DNA of 64,000 bases from Streptomyces fradiae (GCF_041270065.1 NZ_CP065958.1:1364001-1428000), one strand, 5' to 3'; shown: positions 16,552 to 24,908, counted from the first letter of the stretch. The notes: a model not told the origin generated them from the letters alone. Program-made: numbers and translations.

Positions 16552-17600
16552 CGAGATATGGCCTTTCCAGTCGCCTCGTACGCGCCCGACGCTATCGCGA
16601 CCAGGCGGGCGGCCTTGAGCTCGGTCTCGGCCCATTCGCGCTCGGGGTCGGAGCCCCAGGTGATGCCGGCGCCGGTGCCGAAGCGCAGCACGCCCTCGGC
16701 CCGGTCGATCCAGAAGGTGCGGATGCCGACGGCCAGCTCGGCGGTGCGCCGGTCGGCGTCGACCCAGCCGATGCCGCCGCAGTAGGGGCCGCGCGGGACG
16801 GTCTCCAGGGCCTCGATGATCCGCAGGGCGCTGGACTTGGGGGCGCCGGTCACGGAGCCGGGCGGGAAGGTGGCGGCGAGCAGCTCGGGCCAGCCCGCGC
16901 CGTCGCGCAGTTCGCCGCGGACGGTGGAGACCAGATGGACCAGACCCGGGTGCGGCTCGACCGCGCACAGCTCGGGCACGGTGACGGAGCCGGTGGCGCA
17001 GACCCGGCCGAGGTCGTTGCGGACCAGGTCCACGATCATCACGTTCTCGGCGTGGTCCTTCTCCAGGAGGTCGTCGGCGGTCCGGCCGGTGCCCTTGATG
17101 GGGCCGGACTCGACGACGGGGCCGGTGCGCCGCAGATAGAGCTCGGGCGAGGCGGTGGCGATCTCCACGCCGTGCGCGGGCAGCCGGACCGTGCCGGCGT
17201 ACGGGGCGGGGTTGCCGCGCGCGAGGAGCGCGGTGAGCGCGTCGACGTCGGCGGCGGCCGGATCGGGCAGCGGCGCGGACATCACCCGGCAGAGGTTCGC
17301 CTGGTAGACCTCGCCGCGCGCGATGTGTTCGCGCACGCGGCGCACGCCCGCGGTGTACGCGGCGCGGTCGAGCGAGGACGTCCAGTCGCCGGCCGCCGGT
17401 CCGCGCCAGGCGCCCGGGACGGGCGCGGGGACGGGATCGGGCCGCACGTCGCCGAAACGCGCGCAGGTCAGCCGGCCCTCGAAGTCCGCGACGACCGCCC
17501 AGAAACCGGAGGAGTCCAGGGCCTCGGGGTCGTGGGTGACGTCCCGGAGGTCGGTGGCGAGGAGGCCGCCGAAGCGGGCCAGAGGAGCGAGGGGGTGCAC
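16548..17600 (-). CDS. pabB: Aminodeoxychorismate synthase component I-like chorismate-binding enzyme
   Basis: 350 aa. Chorismate-binding domain with the signatures ARGEVYQANLC (about 92), KDHAENVMIVDLVRND (about 180) and GSVTGAPK (about 250), which together with GIGW and RTFWIDR define the anthranilate/aminodeoxychorismate synthase fold. It is shorter than full PabB/TrpE because the N-terminal tryptophan-binding-like region is reduced. No glutamine amidotransferase (PabA) gene is nearby, so ammonia must come from a partner encoded elsewhere. GTG start at 17600. It is coupled to pabC by ATGA. Together they convert chorismate to p-aminobenzoate. Confidence 0.87.
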   Translation of the reverse strand: MHPLAPLARFGGLLATDLRDVTHDPEALDSSGFWAVVADFEGRLTCARFGDVRPDPVPAPVPGAWRGPAAGDWTSSLDRAAYTAGVRRVREHIARGEVYQANLCRVMSAPLPDPAAADVDALTALLARGNPAPYAGTVRLPAHGVEIATASPELYLRRTGPVVESGPIKGTGRTADDLLEKDHAENVMIVDLVRNDLGRVCATGSVTVPELCAVEPHPGLVHLVSTVRGELRDGAGWPELLAATFPPGSVTGAPKSSALRIIEALETVPRGPYCGGIGWVDADRRTAELAVGIRTFWIDRAEGVLRFGTGAGITWGSDPEREWAETELKAARLVAIASGAYEATGKAISR

Positions 17601-17793
17601 AGAGCGAGTCTAGGTCCGCGGGAGGGAAGCGGCCGGGGCCGTGGAAGGACTCCGGGGAAGGAGGGGCGCGTGGGGTGGGACGGGTGGGAGGGGGCGCTGG
17701 GAGCCACCTCGGGGACACGTGGAGTGAACGCCGTACGAACGCTCCCGGACGCCCTCGCGGGGCCGCAGGTCAGCACGCTGCGGAAACGCGTTT

Positions 17794-17821
17794 TTGTACT
17801 GGCCCAGGAATCCGCTAGAGT
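17794..17821 (+). promoter_or_regulatory. Promoter of the tRNA cluster
   Basis: TTGTAC, 16 nt, TAGAGT. The predicted start is near 17828, 36 bp before tRNA-Gly. This is the best HrdB-type promoter in the window. Confidence 0.65.
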
Positions 17822-17863
17822 TCAACACGTCGCCGGGACGCGCAAGCGGAACGGAAACGACAA

Positions 17864-17936
17864 GCGGACGTGGCTCAGTTGGTAGAGCATCACCTTGCCA
17901 AGGTGAGGGTCGCGAGTTCGAATCTCGTCGTCCGCT
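17864..17936 (+). tRNA. tRNA-Gly(GCC)
   Basis: 73 nt. Acceptor GCGGACG/CGTCCGC, anticodon stem TCACC/GGTGA around loop TTGCCAA (GCC), T loop TTCGAAT. No CCA encoded. First gene of a five-tRNA transcript. Confidence 0.97.
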
Positions 17937-17976
17937 CGATGTGGGGGATCTTCCCGAACCCCCGAATCACACTCCT

Positions 17977-18050
17977 GGTGGAGTGGCCGAGAGGCGAGGC
18001 AACGGCCTGCAAAGCCGTCTACACGGGTTCAAATCCCGTCTCCACCTCCA
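17977..18050 (+). tRNA. tRNA-Cys(GCA)
   Basis: Acceptor GGTGGAG/CTCCACC, anticodon stem ACGGC/GCCGT around loop CTGCAAA (GCA), T loop TTCAAAT. CCA is encoded at 18048-18050, unlike the other tRNAs here. Only one base separates it from the next tRNA. Confidence 0.96.
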
Positions 18051-18051
18051 A

Positions 18052-18123
18052 GGACGATTAGCTCAGCGGGAGAGCGCTTCCCTGACACGGAAGAGGTCAC
18101 TGGTTCAATCCCAGTATCGTCCA
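18052..18123 (+). tRNA. tRNA-Val(GAC), copy 1
   Basis: 72 nt. Acceptor GGACGAT/ATCGTCC, anticodon stem CTTCC/GGAAG around loop CTGACAC (GAC). The body is identical to the next two copies; only acceptor base pairs differ. Confidence 0.97.
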
Positions 18124-18125
18124 CT

Positions 18126-18154
18126 GGACCTTCGGGTCCCGGATCTTCGGATCC
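18126..18154. repeat. Two UUCG-capped hairpins in tRNA spacer
   Basis: GGACC-TTCG-GGTCC (18126-18139) then GGATC-TTCG-GATCC (18141-18154). These are C(UUCG)G-type stable mini-hairpins filling the spacer between tRNA-Val copies 1 and 2. They may guide 3' processing (inference). Confidence 0.8.
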
Positions 18155-18157
18155 CCC

Positions 18158-18229
18158 GCGCGATTAGCTCAGCGGGAGAGCGCTTCCCTGACACGGAAGA
18201 GGTCACTGGTTCAATCCCAGTATCGCGCA
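18158..18229 (+). tRNA. tRNA-Val(GAC), copy 2
   Basis: 72 nt. Acceptor GCGCGAT/ATCGCGC, i.e. two base pairs changed on both strands relative to copy 1. The rest is identical, anticodon GAC. Confidence 0.97.
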
Positions 18230-18231
18230 CT

Positions 18232-18260
18232 GGACCTTCGGGTCCCGGACCTTCGGGTCG
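18232..18260. repeat. Second pair of UUCG-capped hairpins
   Basis: GGACC-TTCG-GGTCC at 18232-18245 and GGACC-TTCG-GGTC at 18247-18259 repeat the arrangement of the preceding spacer, so the unit 'tRNA plus two hairpins' was duplicated. Confidence 0.8.
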
Positions 18261-18264
18261 TCCC

Positions 18265-18336
18265 GCGCGATTAGCTCAGCGGGAGAGCGCTTCCCTGACA
18301 CGGAAGAGGTCACTGGTTCAATCCCAGTATCGCGCA
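18265..18336 (+). tRNA. tRNA-Val(GAC), copy 3
   Basis: 72 nt, identical to copy 2 including acceptor GCGCGAT/ATCGCGC. Last gene of the cluster. Confidence 0.97.
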
Positions 18337-18346
18337 CCAGTCACGA

Positions 18347-18374
18347 GCCCCCGGCCGCGCAAGCGACCGGGGGC
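18347..18374. terminator. tRNA cluster terminator
   Basis: GCCCCCGG and CCGGGGGC pair around a 12-nt loop, 11 bp after the last tRNA. It also lies downstream of the convergent zinc-ribbon gene. Confidence 0.75.
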
Positions 18375-18446
18375 TTCGTCGTGCCGTGAGCGGTCCGGCG
18401 TGGGGCCGGGCCCCCGGAGGGACCGGGCCGCACGACCGGGCTCGGC

Positions 18447-18725
18447 TCAGGAGGAGAACAGCATCCGGCCGAAACCGCGGTGGCCGTGGTGCCCGTGGTG
18501 ACCGTGGTGACCGCCGTGGTGCGGGGCGCCCCAGGCCGGGGCGGCGGGCTGCGCGGGGTAGGCCTGCGGCGGCGGGGCCTGCTGGACCCACTGGGACTCC
18601 AGGCGGGTCAGGGCCTCCAGCTCGCCGTAGTCCAGGAAGATGCCGCGGCAGCCGCTGCACTGCTCAATCTGGACGCCGTTGCGGTTGTACGTGTGCATGG
18701 CCGCGTGGCACTTGGGACACTGCAT
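18447..18725 (-). CDS. Zinc-ribbon (zf-TFIIB) protein with His-rich tail
   Basis: 92 aa. The N-terminal MQCPKCHAAM and EQCSGCRGIFLDYGELEAL supply two CxxC pairs of the TFIIB-type zinc ribbon known from small bacterial proteins. Residues 48-72 are Pro/Ala/Gln-rich. The tail (about 68-85) is a His-Gly run (HHGGHHGHHGHHGHRG), able to bind Ni, Zn or Co. It may be a metal-handling or nucleic-acid-associated protein; function unknown. Start ATG at 18725. Convergent with the tRNA cluster. Confidence 0.85.
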   Translation of the reverse strand: MQCPKCHAAMHTYNRNGVQIEQCSGCRGIFLDYGELEALTRLESQWVQQAPPPQAYPAQPAAPAWGAPHHGGHHGHHGHHGHRGFGRMLFSS

Positions 18726-18764
18726 GCGGACTCAACTCCCTGCCGTTCGAATGGGGCTCTCACA

Positions 18765-19724
18765 TTACGGGGACGCCGGCGGCGGCAACTCGGTTCGGAG
18801 CGAACCGATTCGGGCGCAGGTGTCGATCATCACGTCCTCCACGTCGTCCAGCGGGCGCCCCTCGGCGGTGGACTTGGCGACGGCGAGCGCCGCGGTCTGC
18901 ACGGTGAGCGCGCGGGCCGGGACGTCGAGCCGCGCCCAAGGGTCGGCGCCGCCGGTGGCGGGGCTGCGGGTGGCGGGGCCGCCGGCCGTCTCGTACGCGG
19001 AGAGGAAGCGCGCCCACACCTCCGGCGCGAGCAGCCCGGCCGCGAACCAGGCGGCGGGCCGGGCCAGGTCCCAGGCCGGGTCGCCGACCCCGAGGTCGTC
19101 CACGTCGATCAACCGCCAGCGGGCGTCCGGACCCGGCTCCCCGAGGCGTACGAGCTGACCGAGGTGGAAGTCGCCGTGGCAGAGGATCGCCGGTACGGCG
19201 GGCTCCGGGGCGAAGTCGGGGAGGGTGAGCCAGGCGCGCAGCACCACGGGCGTTGCGGGATGGTCCGGGGCCGCGCGCCGCATCCGCTCCACGGCGAGGG
19301 CCGCCTTCACCGGGGCGCGCATCGGCGGAGTGCCCGGCGGCGCCGGGGCCTGGTGCAGCCGGGCCAGCAGCCGGCCGGCCGCCTCCCAGGGGGCGGCGCC
19401 GGGATCCTCGGGGTCGACGGGACTGCCGTACGGCCACAGGCTCAGGGGCCGGTCCGCGTGCGGTGTCCGCGGTCCGGGCAGCGGCGGCAGCAGCACCTCG
19501 GCGAGGTCCGGCAGCGCGGCGACCGATATCCGCGCCCGCAGGTCGGCCGGGTCGCCGTCGGGCCCGTGCGCCTTGAGCACGAGCCGCCCATGCCGTACGA
19601 CGGTCCCGTCGGCCCGATCGGCGAGCAGCCCGGCCCGGCACGGGCACGTCGCCCCGTCGGGCTCCCCGGGATGCGCGGCGGCGCGGGCGAGGGTGTGCAG
19701 CTGCAGCAGGGCGGTGTCGTCCAC
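18765..19724 (-). CDS. Phosphotransferase (APH-like kinase fold)
   Basis: 319 aa from the GTG at 19724. HGDFHLGQL (Brenner-type catalytic loop, about 194) and IDVDDLGVGDPAWDLA (metal-binding DxD, about 215) identify the aminoglycoside phosphotransferase/choline kinase fold. The N-terminal lobe is short and begins with two CP-containing turns (TCPCRAGLL), unusual for the family. The small-molecule substrate cannot be predicted; most chromosomal members are not resistance enzymes. It lies 39 bp downstream of, and in the same direction as, nothing obvious; the upstream DNA is repeat-rich and non-coding. Confidence 0.82.
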   Translation of the reverse strand: MDDTALLQLHTLARAAAHPGEPDGATCPCRAGLLADRADGTVVRHGRLVLKAHGPDGDPADLRARISVAALPDLAEVLLPPLPGPRTPHADRPLSLWPYGSPVDPEDPGAAPWEAAGRLLARLHQAPAPPGTPPMRAPVKAALAVERMRRAAPDHPATPVVLRAWLTLPDFAPEPAVPAILCHGDFHLGQLVRLGEPGPDARWRLIDVDDLGVGDPAWDLARPAAWFAAGLLAPEVWARFLSAYETAGGPATRSPATGGADPWARLDVPARALTVQTAALAVAKSTAEGRPLDDVEDVMIDTCARIGSLRTELPPPASP

Positions 19725-19739
19725 GGCGTGGAGCCTACG

Positions 19740-20160
19740 CGGCGGTCGTCGCGTGGCGGCCGGCCGGTGCCGGGCGGCCGCGCCGCCGGAGCCCGGGCGT
19801 CCGGCGTCGTGCTGGACGCCGGCACGCCGAGCCTCAAGGCGCCGGGCGCCGAGCCGCCAGATGCCGGTGTCGGATGCCAGGTACCGGTCTGCCAGCCTCC
19901 GGAAGCTGGATGCCGGTCTCCGGGCCAACGGGTACGGGACGGCGGACGCCGGGCCTACGGGTGCAGGCCTCAGGCCGCCATGTGCCAGCCCCCGGACGGC
20001 CGGTGCCGGTCGGCGAGTGCCGGAAGCGGGATGGCGGATTCAGGACGGCGAGTGCCGGACTTCAGGCCGCTGGGTGTCGGACGGGAGGCTGCCCGTGGCC
20101 GGGCCGCCGGCCCCCGGGCGCCGGGAGCCGGGAGCCGCGCTGCCAGACGCACGAGTGATT
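19740..20160. repeat. Non-coding degenerate GC-rich repeat tract
   Basis: The 19725-20356 interval holds no convincing gene. Between about 19740 and 20160 short motifs recur with changes: GATGCCGG, GAGTGCCGGA, TGCCAGCC(T/C)CCGGA, TTCAGGCCGC. The units look about 100 bp long. Open frames through it on both strands have repetitive, low-complexity products. It is probably decayed duplicated sequence. No inverted repeat or promoter is evident. Confidence 0.5.
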
Positions 20161-20318
20161 CGCGGTGCCGGCCCCGGGTGCCGGTGGGCGGATGAGCTGC
20201 GCCAAGCAGCCGGGCGCCCCGGGCCCGGGAAGCGCGAGGGCCGGTCAGCTCCCCAGCTGACCGGCCGCACGCTGCCGTCCGCCGCACCCCCGTCCCCACG
20301 GGGCTGATGGCCGGATGT

Positions 20319-20350
20319 CCCCGACCCGGGCCGCTCTCCCGGGTCCGGGG
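20319..20350 (-). terminator. Terminator of the 56-aa membrane protein gene
   Basis: CCCCGACCCGGG and CCCGGGTCCGGGG pair (one bulged G) around a 7-nt loop, 7 bp beyond the small gene's stop on the minus strand. Confidence 0.7.
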
Positions 20351-20356
20351 CGCTGT

Positions 20357-20527
20357 TCAGCGCCCCAGCATCACGCCCACGGACGACGCCTGAGTGACCA
20401 CCGCGTCCCAGCCGCCGAAGACGACTACGAGCAGGGCCGCGAGAGGGAGGACCATGGCGGTCGCCACCAGCGGGTGACGGCGGCTCGAAGGGCGGGTGGT
20501 GGTCATCCGCGGGGCCGGGTACGCCAT
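20357..20527 (-). CDS. 56-residue single-pass membrane protein
   Basis: A small gene with ATG at 20527, AGGAGAGG eight bases upstream, stop TGA at 20357-20359 and a terminator directly after. The product begins MAYPAPRMTTTRPSSRRHP (basic N-terminus), has one hydrophobic helix at about residues 20-38 (LVATAMVLPLAALLVVVFGGW) and ends SVGVMLGR. The positive-inside rule puts the C-terminus outside. A -10 like TAGATT lies upstream at 20611-20606. The ribosome-binding site, helix, terminator and promoter together support a real gene. Function unknown. Confidence 0.65.
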   Translation of the reverse strand: MAYPAPRMTTTRPSSRRHPLVATAMVLPLAALLVVVFGGWDAVVTQASSVGVMLGR

Positions 20528-20990
20528 GGGTCCTCTCCTGTCGTGTCGGACGCGGCGGGTGCGGTGACCTCGGGGGACGAGTGCTGCACCCGCCGCTCGA
20601 CAACCAATCTAGGCAGCGGGCGCGCCCCGGGCGTCATGCCCGCGTACCGACTTCCGGGCCTCCCGGAGGATGACGGGCCTCCGAACGGCGTACTCCCCTG
20701 GGTGGAGACGGATCGTCCGGACTGGGGGTCATCCCGGAGGGGACGCCCCGGGCACCCCTCCGGGACGGCCGTGTGACCTGCCCCACGTTCGGCCCGGGCC
20801 GTCGGGGTGTCGCACCGCCCCGGAGTCAACGCCCTTGATATGAGGGAGTGTTGGCGAGTGGCACGGCTGACCCCGTCTCAAGTGTCCCCCTCAGCACTGA
20901 CAATCGATGCGGCCCTGAGGGCGCGGCCTGTGAGCGGGCCGGGGCAGGGGTACGTAAGCTGTGCCACGTCGAACGGACGAGGGGACGGAC
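20528..20990. other. Intergenic region between small membrane gene and kinase gene
   Basis: 463 bp between divergent starts. A minus-strand -10 (TAGATT, 20611-20606) probably serves the 56-aa gene. The segment 20655-20780 is rich in short GC palindromes (for example GGGGACGCCCCGGG). No convincing ORF or RNA gene seen. Confidence 0.4.
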
Positions 20991-22220
20991 ATGGCGATGA
21001 TGCGGCTCCGGCGCGAGGACCCGCGGATCGTCGGGTCGTTCCGGCTGCACCGCCGGCTGGGCGCCGGCGGGATGGGGGTCGTGTACCTAGGTTCGGACCG
21101 GCGCGGCCAGCGCGTGGCGCTCAAGGTGATCCGCCCCGACCTCGCCGAGGACCAGGAGTTCCGCTCGCGCTTCGCCCGCGAGGTGTCCGCCGCCCGGCGC
21201 ATCCGCGGCGGCTGCACCGCCCGGCTCGTCGCCGCCGACCTGGAGGCCGAGCGCCCCTGGTTCGCCACCCAGTACGTGCCCGGCCCCTCCCTGCACGACC
21301 GGGTCGCCGAGGAGGGTCCGCTGCGGGCCGCGGACGTGGCCTCGATCGGCGCCGCCCTGTCCGAGGGCCTGGTCGCCGTGCACGAGGCCGGCGTCGTCCA
21401 CCGCGACCTCAAGCCGTCCAACATCCTGCTCTCGCCCAAGGGCCCCCGGATCATCGACTTCGGCATCGCCTGGGCGACCGGCGCCAGCACCCTCACCCAC
21501 GTCGGCACCGCCGTCGGCTCCCCCGGCTTCCTCGCGCCCGAGCAGGTGCGGGGTGCGCCCGTCACCGCCGCGACCGACGTCTTCTCGCTCGGCGCCACCC
21601 TCGCGTACGCCGCGATGGGCGACTCCCCCTTCGGGCACGGCAGCTCAGAGGTCATGCTCTACCGGGTCGTGCACGAGGAGCCCCAGCTGCACGGCGTGCC
21701 CGACGCGCTCGCGCCGCTGGTGCGGGCCTGCCTCGCGAAGGACCCGGAGGAGCGGCCCAGCACCCTCCAGCTGTCCATGCGGCTCAAGGAGATCGCCGCG
21801 CGGGAGGCGCAGGGGCTGCCCGCCGCCGCCCGGCCGCCCGGCCAGCGCGAGCGGGCCGAGGAGCGCAGCCCCGTCCGGCCCACGGAGCGGTACACCGAGC
21901 GCACCACCGAGCGGTCGCTCGACCGCGGCGGGGAGGGGGGCGGCGAACGGCCGGCCACCGACCGGCCCACCGGCGGGCGCCCCTCCACGGCGGCGCGCCC
22001 CTCGGCCTCCCGGCCGTCCGCGTCCCGTACGGGTGCCGGTGCGCGGGGCGGTCAGTCCCGGCCCGGTACGCGCCCGGGCACCCGCACCGGGGCCCGCGGC
22101 ACCTCCACCGGGCGCCGGCCCGCCAACCCGCGGCTGCTGCGTCAGCGGCTGTTCGTCTTCGTCGTCGTCACGCTGATCGTGGCGCTGGGGATCGCGGCCG
22201 CGCAGGCGCTGCAGGGGTGA
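20991..22220 (+). CDS. Membrane-anchored Ser/Thr protein kinase (PknB-type)
   Basis: 409 aa. The kinase domain (about 13-270) has the glycine loop GAGGMGVVYLG, the VALKVI lysine, catalytic HRDLKPSNI (about 145), DFGIA (about 163), the GSPGFLAPEQ activation segment and DVFSLG. The linker (about 275-385) is Arg/Pro/Thr-rich and disordered. A single transmembrane helix (FVFVVVTLIVALGIAAAQAL) lies within the last 25 residues, with only a few residues outside the cell. It therefore lacks PASTA or other sensor domains, and its signal is unknown. ATG at 20991 with GAGGGG upstream. Divergent from the 56-aa membrane protein gene. Confidence 0.93.
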   Translation: MAMMRLRREDPRIVGSFRLHRRLGAGGMGVVYLGSDRRGQRVALKVIRPDLAEDQEFRSRFAREVSAARRIRGGCTARLVAADLEAERPWFATQYVPGPSLHDRVAEEGPLRAADVASIGAALSEGLVAVHEAGVVHRDLKPSNILLSPKGPRIIDFGIAWATGASTLTHVGTAVGSPGFLAPEQVRGAPVTAATDVFSLGATLAYAAMGDSPFGHGSSEVMLYRVVHEEPQLHGVPDALAPLVRACLAKDPEERPSTLQLSMRLKEIAAREAQGLPAAARPPGQRERAEERSPVRPTERYTERTTERSLDRGGEGGGERPATDRPTGGRPSTAARPSASRPSASRTGAGARGGQSRPGTRPGTRTGARGTSTGRRPANPRLLRQRLFVFVVVTLIVALGIAAAQALQG

Positions 22221-22513
22221 GCCCCGGGGTGGGTCGCCGAGGTGGGTCGCCCCGAGGGCTGCGCCTCGGGGGCGTGGCCTGGGGGTGCGTCCGAGGCCGG
22301 GGCCCGGGGTTGTGTCCCGAGGGCTGCGCCTCGGGGCCTTGGGCCCGGGGCCGTCCTGGGGTTGCGGCCGGGGCCGTGGCCCGAGGTTGTGGCCCGAAGG
22401 CTGCGCCTCAGGCCGTGACCCAGTGGTGCGGTCTGGGGTTGTGACCCGGGGTGCGGTCCGGGCCGTGGCCCGGGTTGCGGCCGAGACCGTGGCCCCGAGG
22501 TGCGGCCCGCCTG
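22221..22513. repeat. Intergenic repeats with recurring GC hairpin
   Basis: The self-complementary motif CCCGAGGGCTGCGCCTCGGG occurs at 22251-22270 and 22316-22335, with a third, compensated version (CCCGAAGGCTGCGCCTCAGG) near 22393. Between them GGCC(G)TGGCC and GGTTGTG(G/A)CCC units recur. No ORF is convincing. It separates the kinase gene from the convergent methylase gene and may act as a terminator zone. Confidence 0.55.
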
Positions 22514-23332
22514 TTAGGGCTGCGGGCGGCCGCTCGTCACCGCGTAGAAGGCCACCGCCGCCGCCGCGCCCACGTTCAGCGAGTCCACGCCGTGGGCCAT
22601 CGGGATCCGGACCCACTCGTCCGCCGCGCGCAGCGCCTGCGTCGACAGGCCCTCGCCCTCCGCGCCCAGCATCAGGGCCACCCGGTCCAGCTTGTGCGGG
22701 GCCGCGGCGTCGATCGACGCCGCCCGGTCCGCCGGGGTCAGCGCGAGGAGCTTGAAGCCCGCCACCCGTACCGCCTCCAGACCGCGCGGCCAGGTGTCCA
22801 GGCGGGCGTACGGGACCGAGAACACCGCGCCCATCGACACCTTCACCGAGCGGCGGTACAGCGGGTCCGCGCAGTCCGGCGACAGGAGCACCGCGTCCAT
22901 GCCGAGCGCGGCCGCGCTGCGGAAGATCGCGCCGATGTTGGTGTGGTCGTTCACCGCCTCCATCACCGCCACCCGGCGGGCGCCCGCGAGCAGCTCCGCC
23001 GCGGACGGCAGCGGCTTGCGCTGCATCGACGCCAGCGCGCCGCGGTGCACGTGGTAGCCCGTCACGCGTTCGGCGAGGTCCGGGCTCACCGCGTACACCG
23101 GAGCCGGGAGCTCGTCGATGACGTCGCGCATGACGTCCACCCACTTGGCCGAGAGCAGCATAGAGCGCATCTCGTAGCCGGCGTCCTTGGCGCGGCGGAT
23201 CACCTTCTCGCCCTCGGCGATGAACAGGCCCTCGGCCGGCTCGCGTCTGCGGCGCAGCTCGACGTCGGTCAGTCCGGTGTAGTCCCGCAGGCGCGGGTCG
23301 TCGGGGTCGTCGATCGTGATGAGTTCGGCCAC
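22514..23332 (-). CDS. TrmH/SpoU-family RNA 2'-O-methyltransferase
   Basis: 272 aa. It has an N-terminal RNA-binding-like domain (about 1-100, starting VELRRRREPAEGLFIAEG) and a SPOUT domain with NDHTNIGAIFRSAAALGMDAVLLSP (motif 1), LMLGAEGEGLS (motif 2) and IPMAHGVDSLNVGAAAAVAFY (motif 3). These form the deep-knot SAM site of TrmH-like enzymes that methylate ribose in tRNA or 23S rRNA. The exact nucleotide target cannot be told. GTG start at 23332. It lies 93 bp from the downstream end of nothing; the cobA-like gene is upstream in the same direction. Confidence 0.92.
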   Translation of the reverse strand: MAELITIDDPDDPRLRDYTGLTDVELRRRREPAEGLFIAEGEKVIRRAKDAGYEMRSMLLSAKWVDVMRDVIDELPAPVYAVSPDLAERVTGYHVHRGALASMQRKPLPSAAELLAGARRVAVMEAVNDHTNIGAIFRSAAALGMDAVLLSPDCADPLYRRSVKVSMGAVFSVPYARLDTWPRGLEAVRVAGFKLLALTPADRAASIDAAAPHKLDRVALMLGAEGEGLSTQALRAADEWVRIPMAHGVDSLNVGAAAAVAFYAVTSGRPQP

Positions 23333-23390
23333 GGGGTGATACTGCCTTGTCCGGTGGGTGGTGCCAATGCGTGCGGGTGGTGACGTCCGA

Positions 23391-23423
23391 CGTCGGTCGG
23401 GCGTCGGTCGGGCGTCGGTCGGG
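23391..23423. repeat. Three perfect 11-bp tandem repeats
   Basis: CGTCGGTCGGG x3 (23391-23401, 23402-23412, 23413-23423) sits between the TrmH start and the cobA-like stop. A fourth partial copy precedes it. Confidence 0.9.
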
Positions 23424-23425
23424 CC

Positions 23426-24673
23426 TCAGTGGGTGGGCTTGGCGGTGGGGTTCTTGGCCGGGGACTCGTGGACCACGTCGCCGATGACGATGACCGCCGG
23501 CGGGCGCACGTCCTGCGTCGTGACGGTCTCGGCGACCGTCGCCAGCGTCGCGTCCACCCGGCGCTGGGCGGCCGTCGTGCCCTCCTGGATCAGCGCCAGC
23601 GGGGTCTCCGGCGCCTTGCCGTTCGCCATCAGCGCCTCCGCGATCTTGCCGATCTTGTCGACGCCCATGAGGATGACGAGCGTTCCGGTGAGCCGCGCCA
23701 GCGACGCCCAGTCGACCAGCGAGCGCGGGTCGTCCGGTGCCACGTGGCCGCTGACCACCGTGAACTCGTGGGCCACCCCGCGATGGGTGACCGGGATGCC
23801 GGCTGCGCCGGGCACCGAGATCGAGCTGGAGATGCCCGGGACCACCGTGCAGGCGATGCCCTCGGCGGCCAGCGCCTGGGCCTCCTCCATGCCGCGGCCG
23901 AAGACGAAGGGGTCGCCGCCCTTCAGGCGGACGACGGACTTCCCGGCCTTGGCGTGCTCGATCAGCGCGTTGTTGATGGCCTCCTGGGCCATGAACCGGC
24001 CGTACGGGATCTTCGCCGCGTCGATCACCTCGACGTGCGGGGGCAGCTCCGAGAGCAGGTCGCGCGGGCCGAGGCGGTCCGCGATCACCACGTCCGCCTC
24101 CGCGAGGAGGCGGCGGCCGCGGACCGTGATCAGGTCCGGGTCACCCGGGCCGCCGCCGACGAGCGCGACGAACGGGGTGCGGGCGCGCTGCCCCGGAGCC
24201 GCGATCGAACCGTCCCGCAGGCCCTCGACGATCGCGTCCCGCACGGCCGCCGAGCGGCGCGGGTCGCGGCCGGTGAGCACCGCGACCGTCACGCCCTCGC
24301 TGGCGCCCGTCGCCGGGGTCCACGCGGTGGCCGCCTCGGCGTCGTCGGAGCGGACGCACCAGGTCTTCGTGCGCTCGGCCTCGGCGGAGATGGCGGCGTT
24401 CGCCGCCGGGTCGGTGGTGGCGACCAGGGCGTACCAGGCGTCGGCGAGGTCGCCTTCCTCGTAGCGCCGCTTGATCCAGGTGATCTCGCCGGTCTCGGCC
24501 ATCGCGTCCACGGACGGGGTCGCGGAGGGCGAGATCAGGGTCACCCGGGCGCCGGCCGCGATCAGTGCGGGCAGCCGGCGCTGGGCCACCTGGCCACCGC
24601 CGAACACGACGACGCGGCGGCCGGCGAGGCGCAGTCCGACGGGGTAGGCGGGGTGCTCGGCGTGGTCGCTCAT
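23426..24673 (-). CDS. cobA: Uroporphyrinogen-III C-methyltransferase with siroheme-synthase-like N-domain
   Basis: 415 aa. The N-terminal Rossmann domain (about 8-160, GGGQVAQRRL) resembles the precorrin-2 dehydrogenase/ferrochelatase part of CysG. The C-terminal tetrapyrrole methylase (about 165-405) has VGGGPGDPDLITVRG, VVRLKGGDPFVFGRG and the GISSS / GIPVTHRG motifs of SUMT. It converts uroporphyrinogen III to precorrin-2, the branch point to siroheme and cobalamin. ATG at 24673 with GAGGAG upstream. A fused dehydrogenase domain suggests siroheme synthesis as well. It lies downstream of cobL and bluB-cobT in the same direction but behind a terminator. Confidence 0.92.
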   Translation of the reverse strand: MSDHAEHPAYPVGLRLAGRRVVVFGGGQVAQRRLPALIAAGARVTLISPSATPSVDAMAETGEITWIKRRYEEGDLADAWYALVATTDPAANAAISAEAERTKTWCVRSDDAEAATAWTPATGASEGVTVAVLTGRDPRRSAAVRDAIVEGLRDGSIAAPGQRARTPFVALVGGGPGDPDLITVRGRRLLAEADVVIADRLGPRDLLSELPPHVEVIDAAKIPYGRFMAQEAINNALIEHAKAGKSVVRLKGGDPFVFGRGMEEAQALAAEGIACTVVPGISSSISVPGAAGIPVTHRGVAHEFTVVSGHVAPDDPRSLVDWASLARLTGTLVILMGVDKIGKIAEALMANGKAPETPLALIQEGTTAAQRRVDATLATVAETVTTQDVRPPAVIVIGDVVHESPAKNPTAKPTH

Positions 24674-24908
24674 GGTGCGGGCGGCTCCTCTGGAGGGGCG
24701 GTGCTTGCGCACCAAATCGTATCGGTGACCTGCGGGGATCTCGCTGTGATGGACATCCCTTGCCGAGCGCCGTCGGTCGGTGCGTGCGGGACGCTCCGGG
24801 CACCGCATTCGGGACTGCATGATTTACGGCGCGGTCAGGTGCGACCAGTGCGGAACGTCCTTGTTCCGCGCCACAAATCACGCTTTACGTCCCGAACGTC
24901 GGTGCCCT

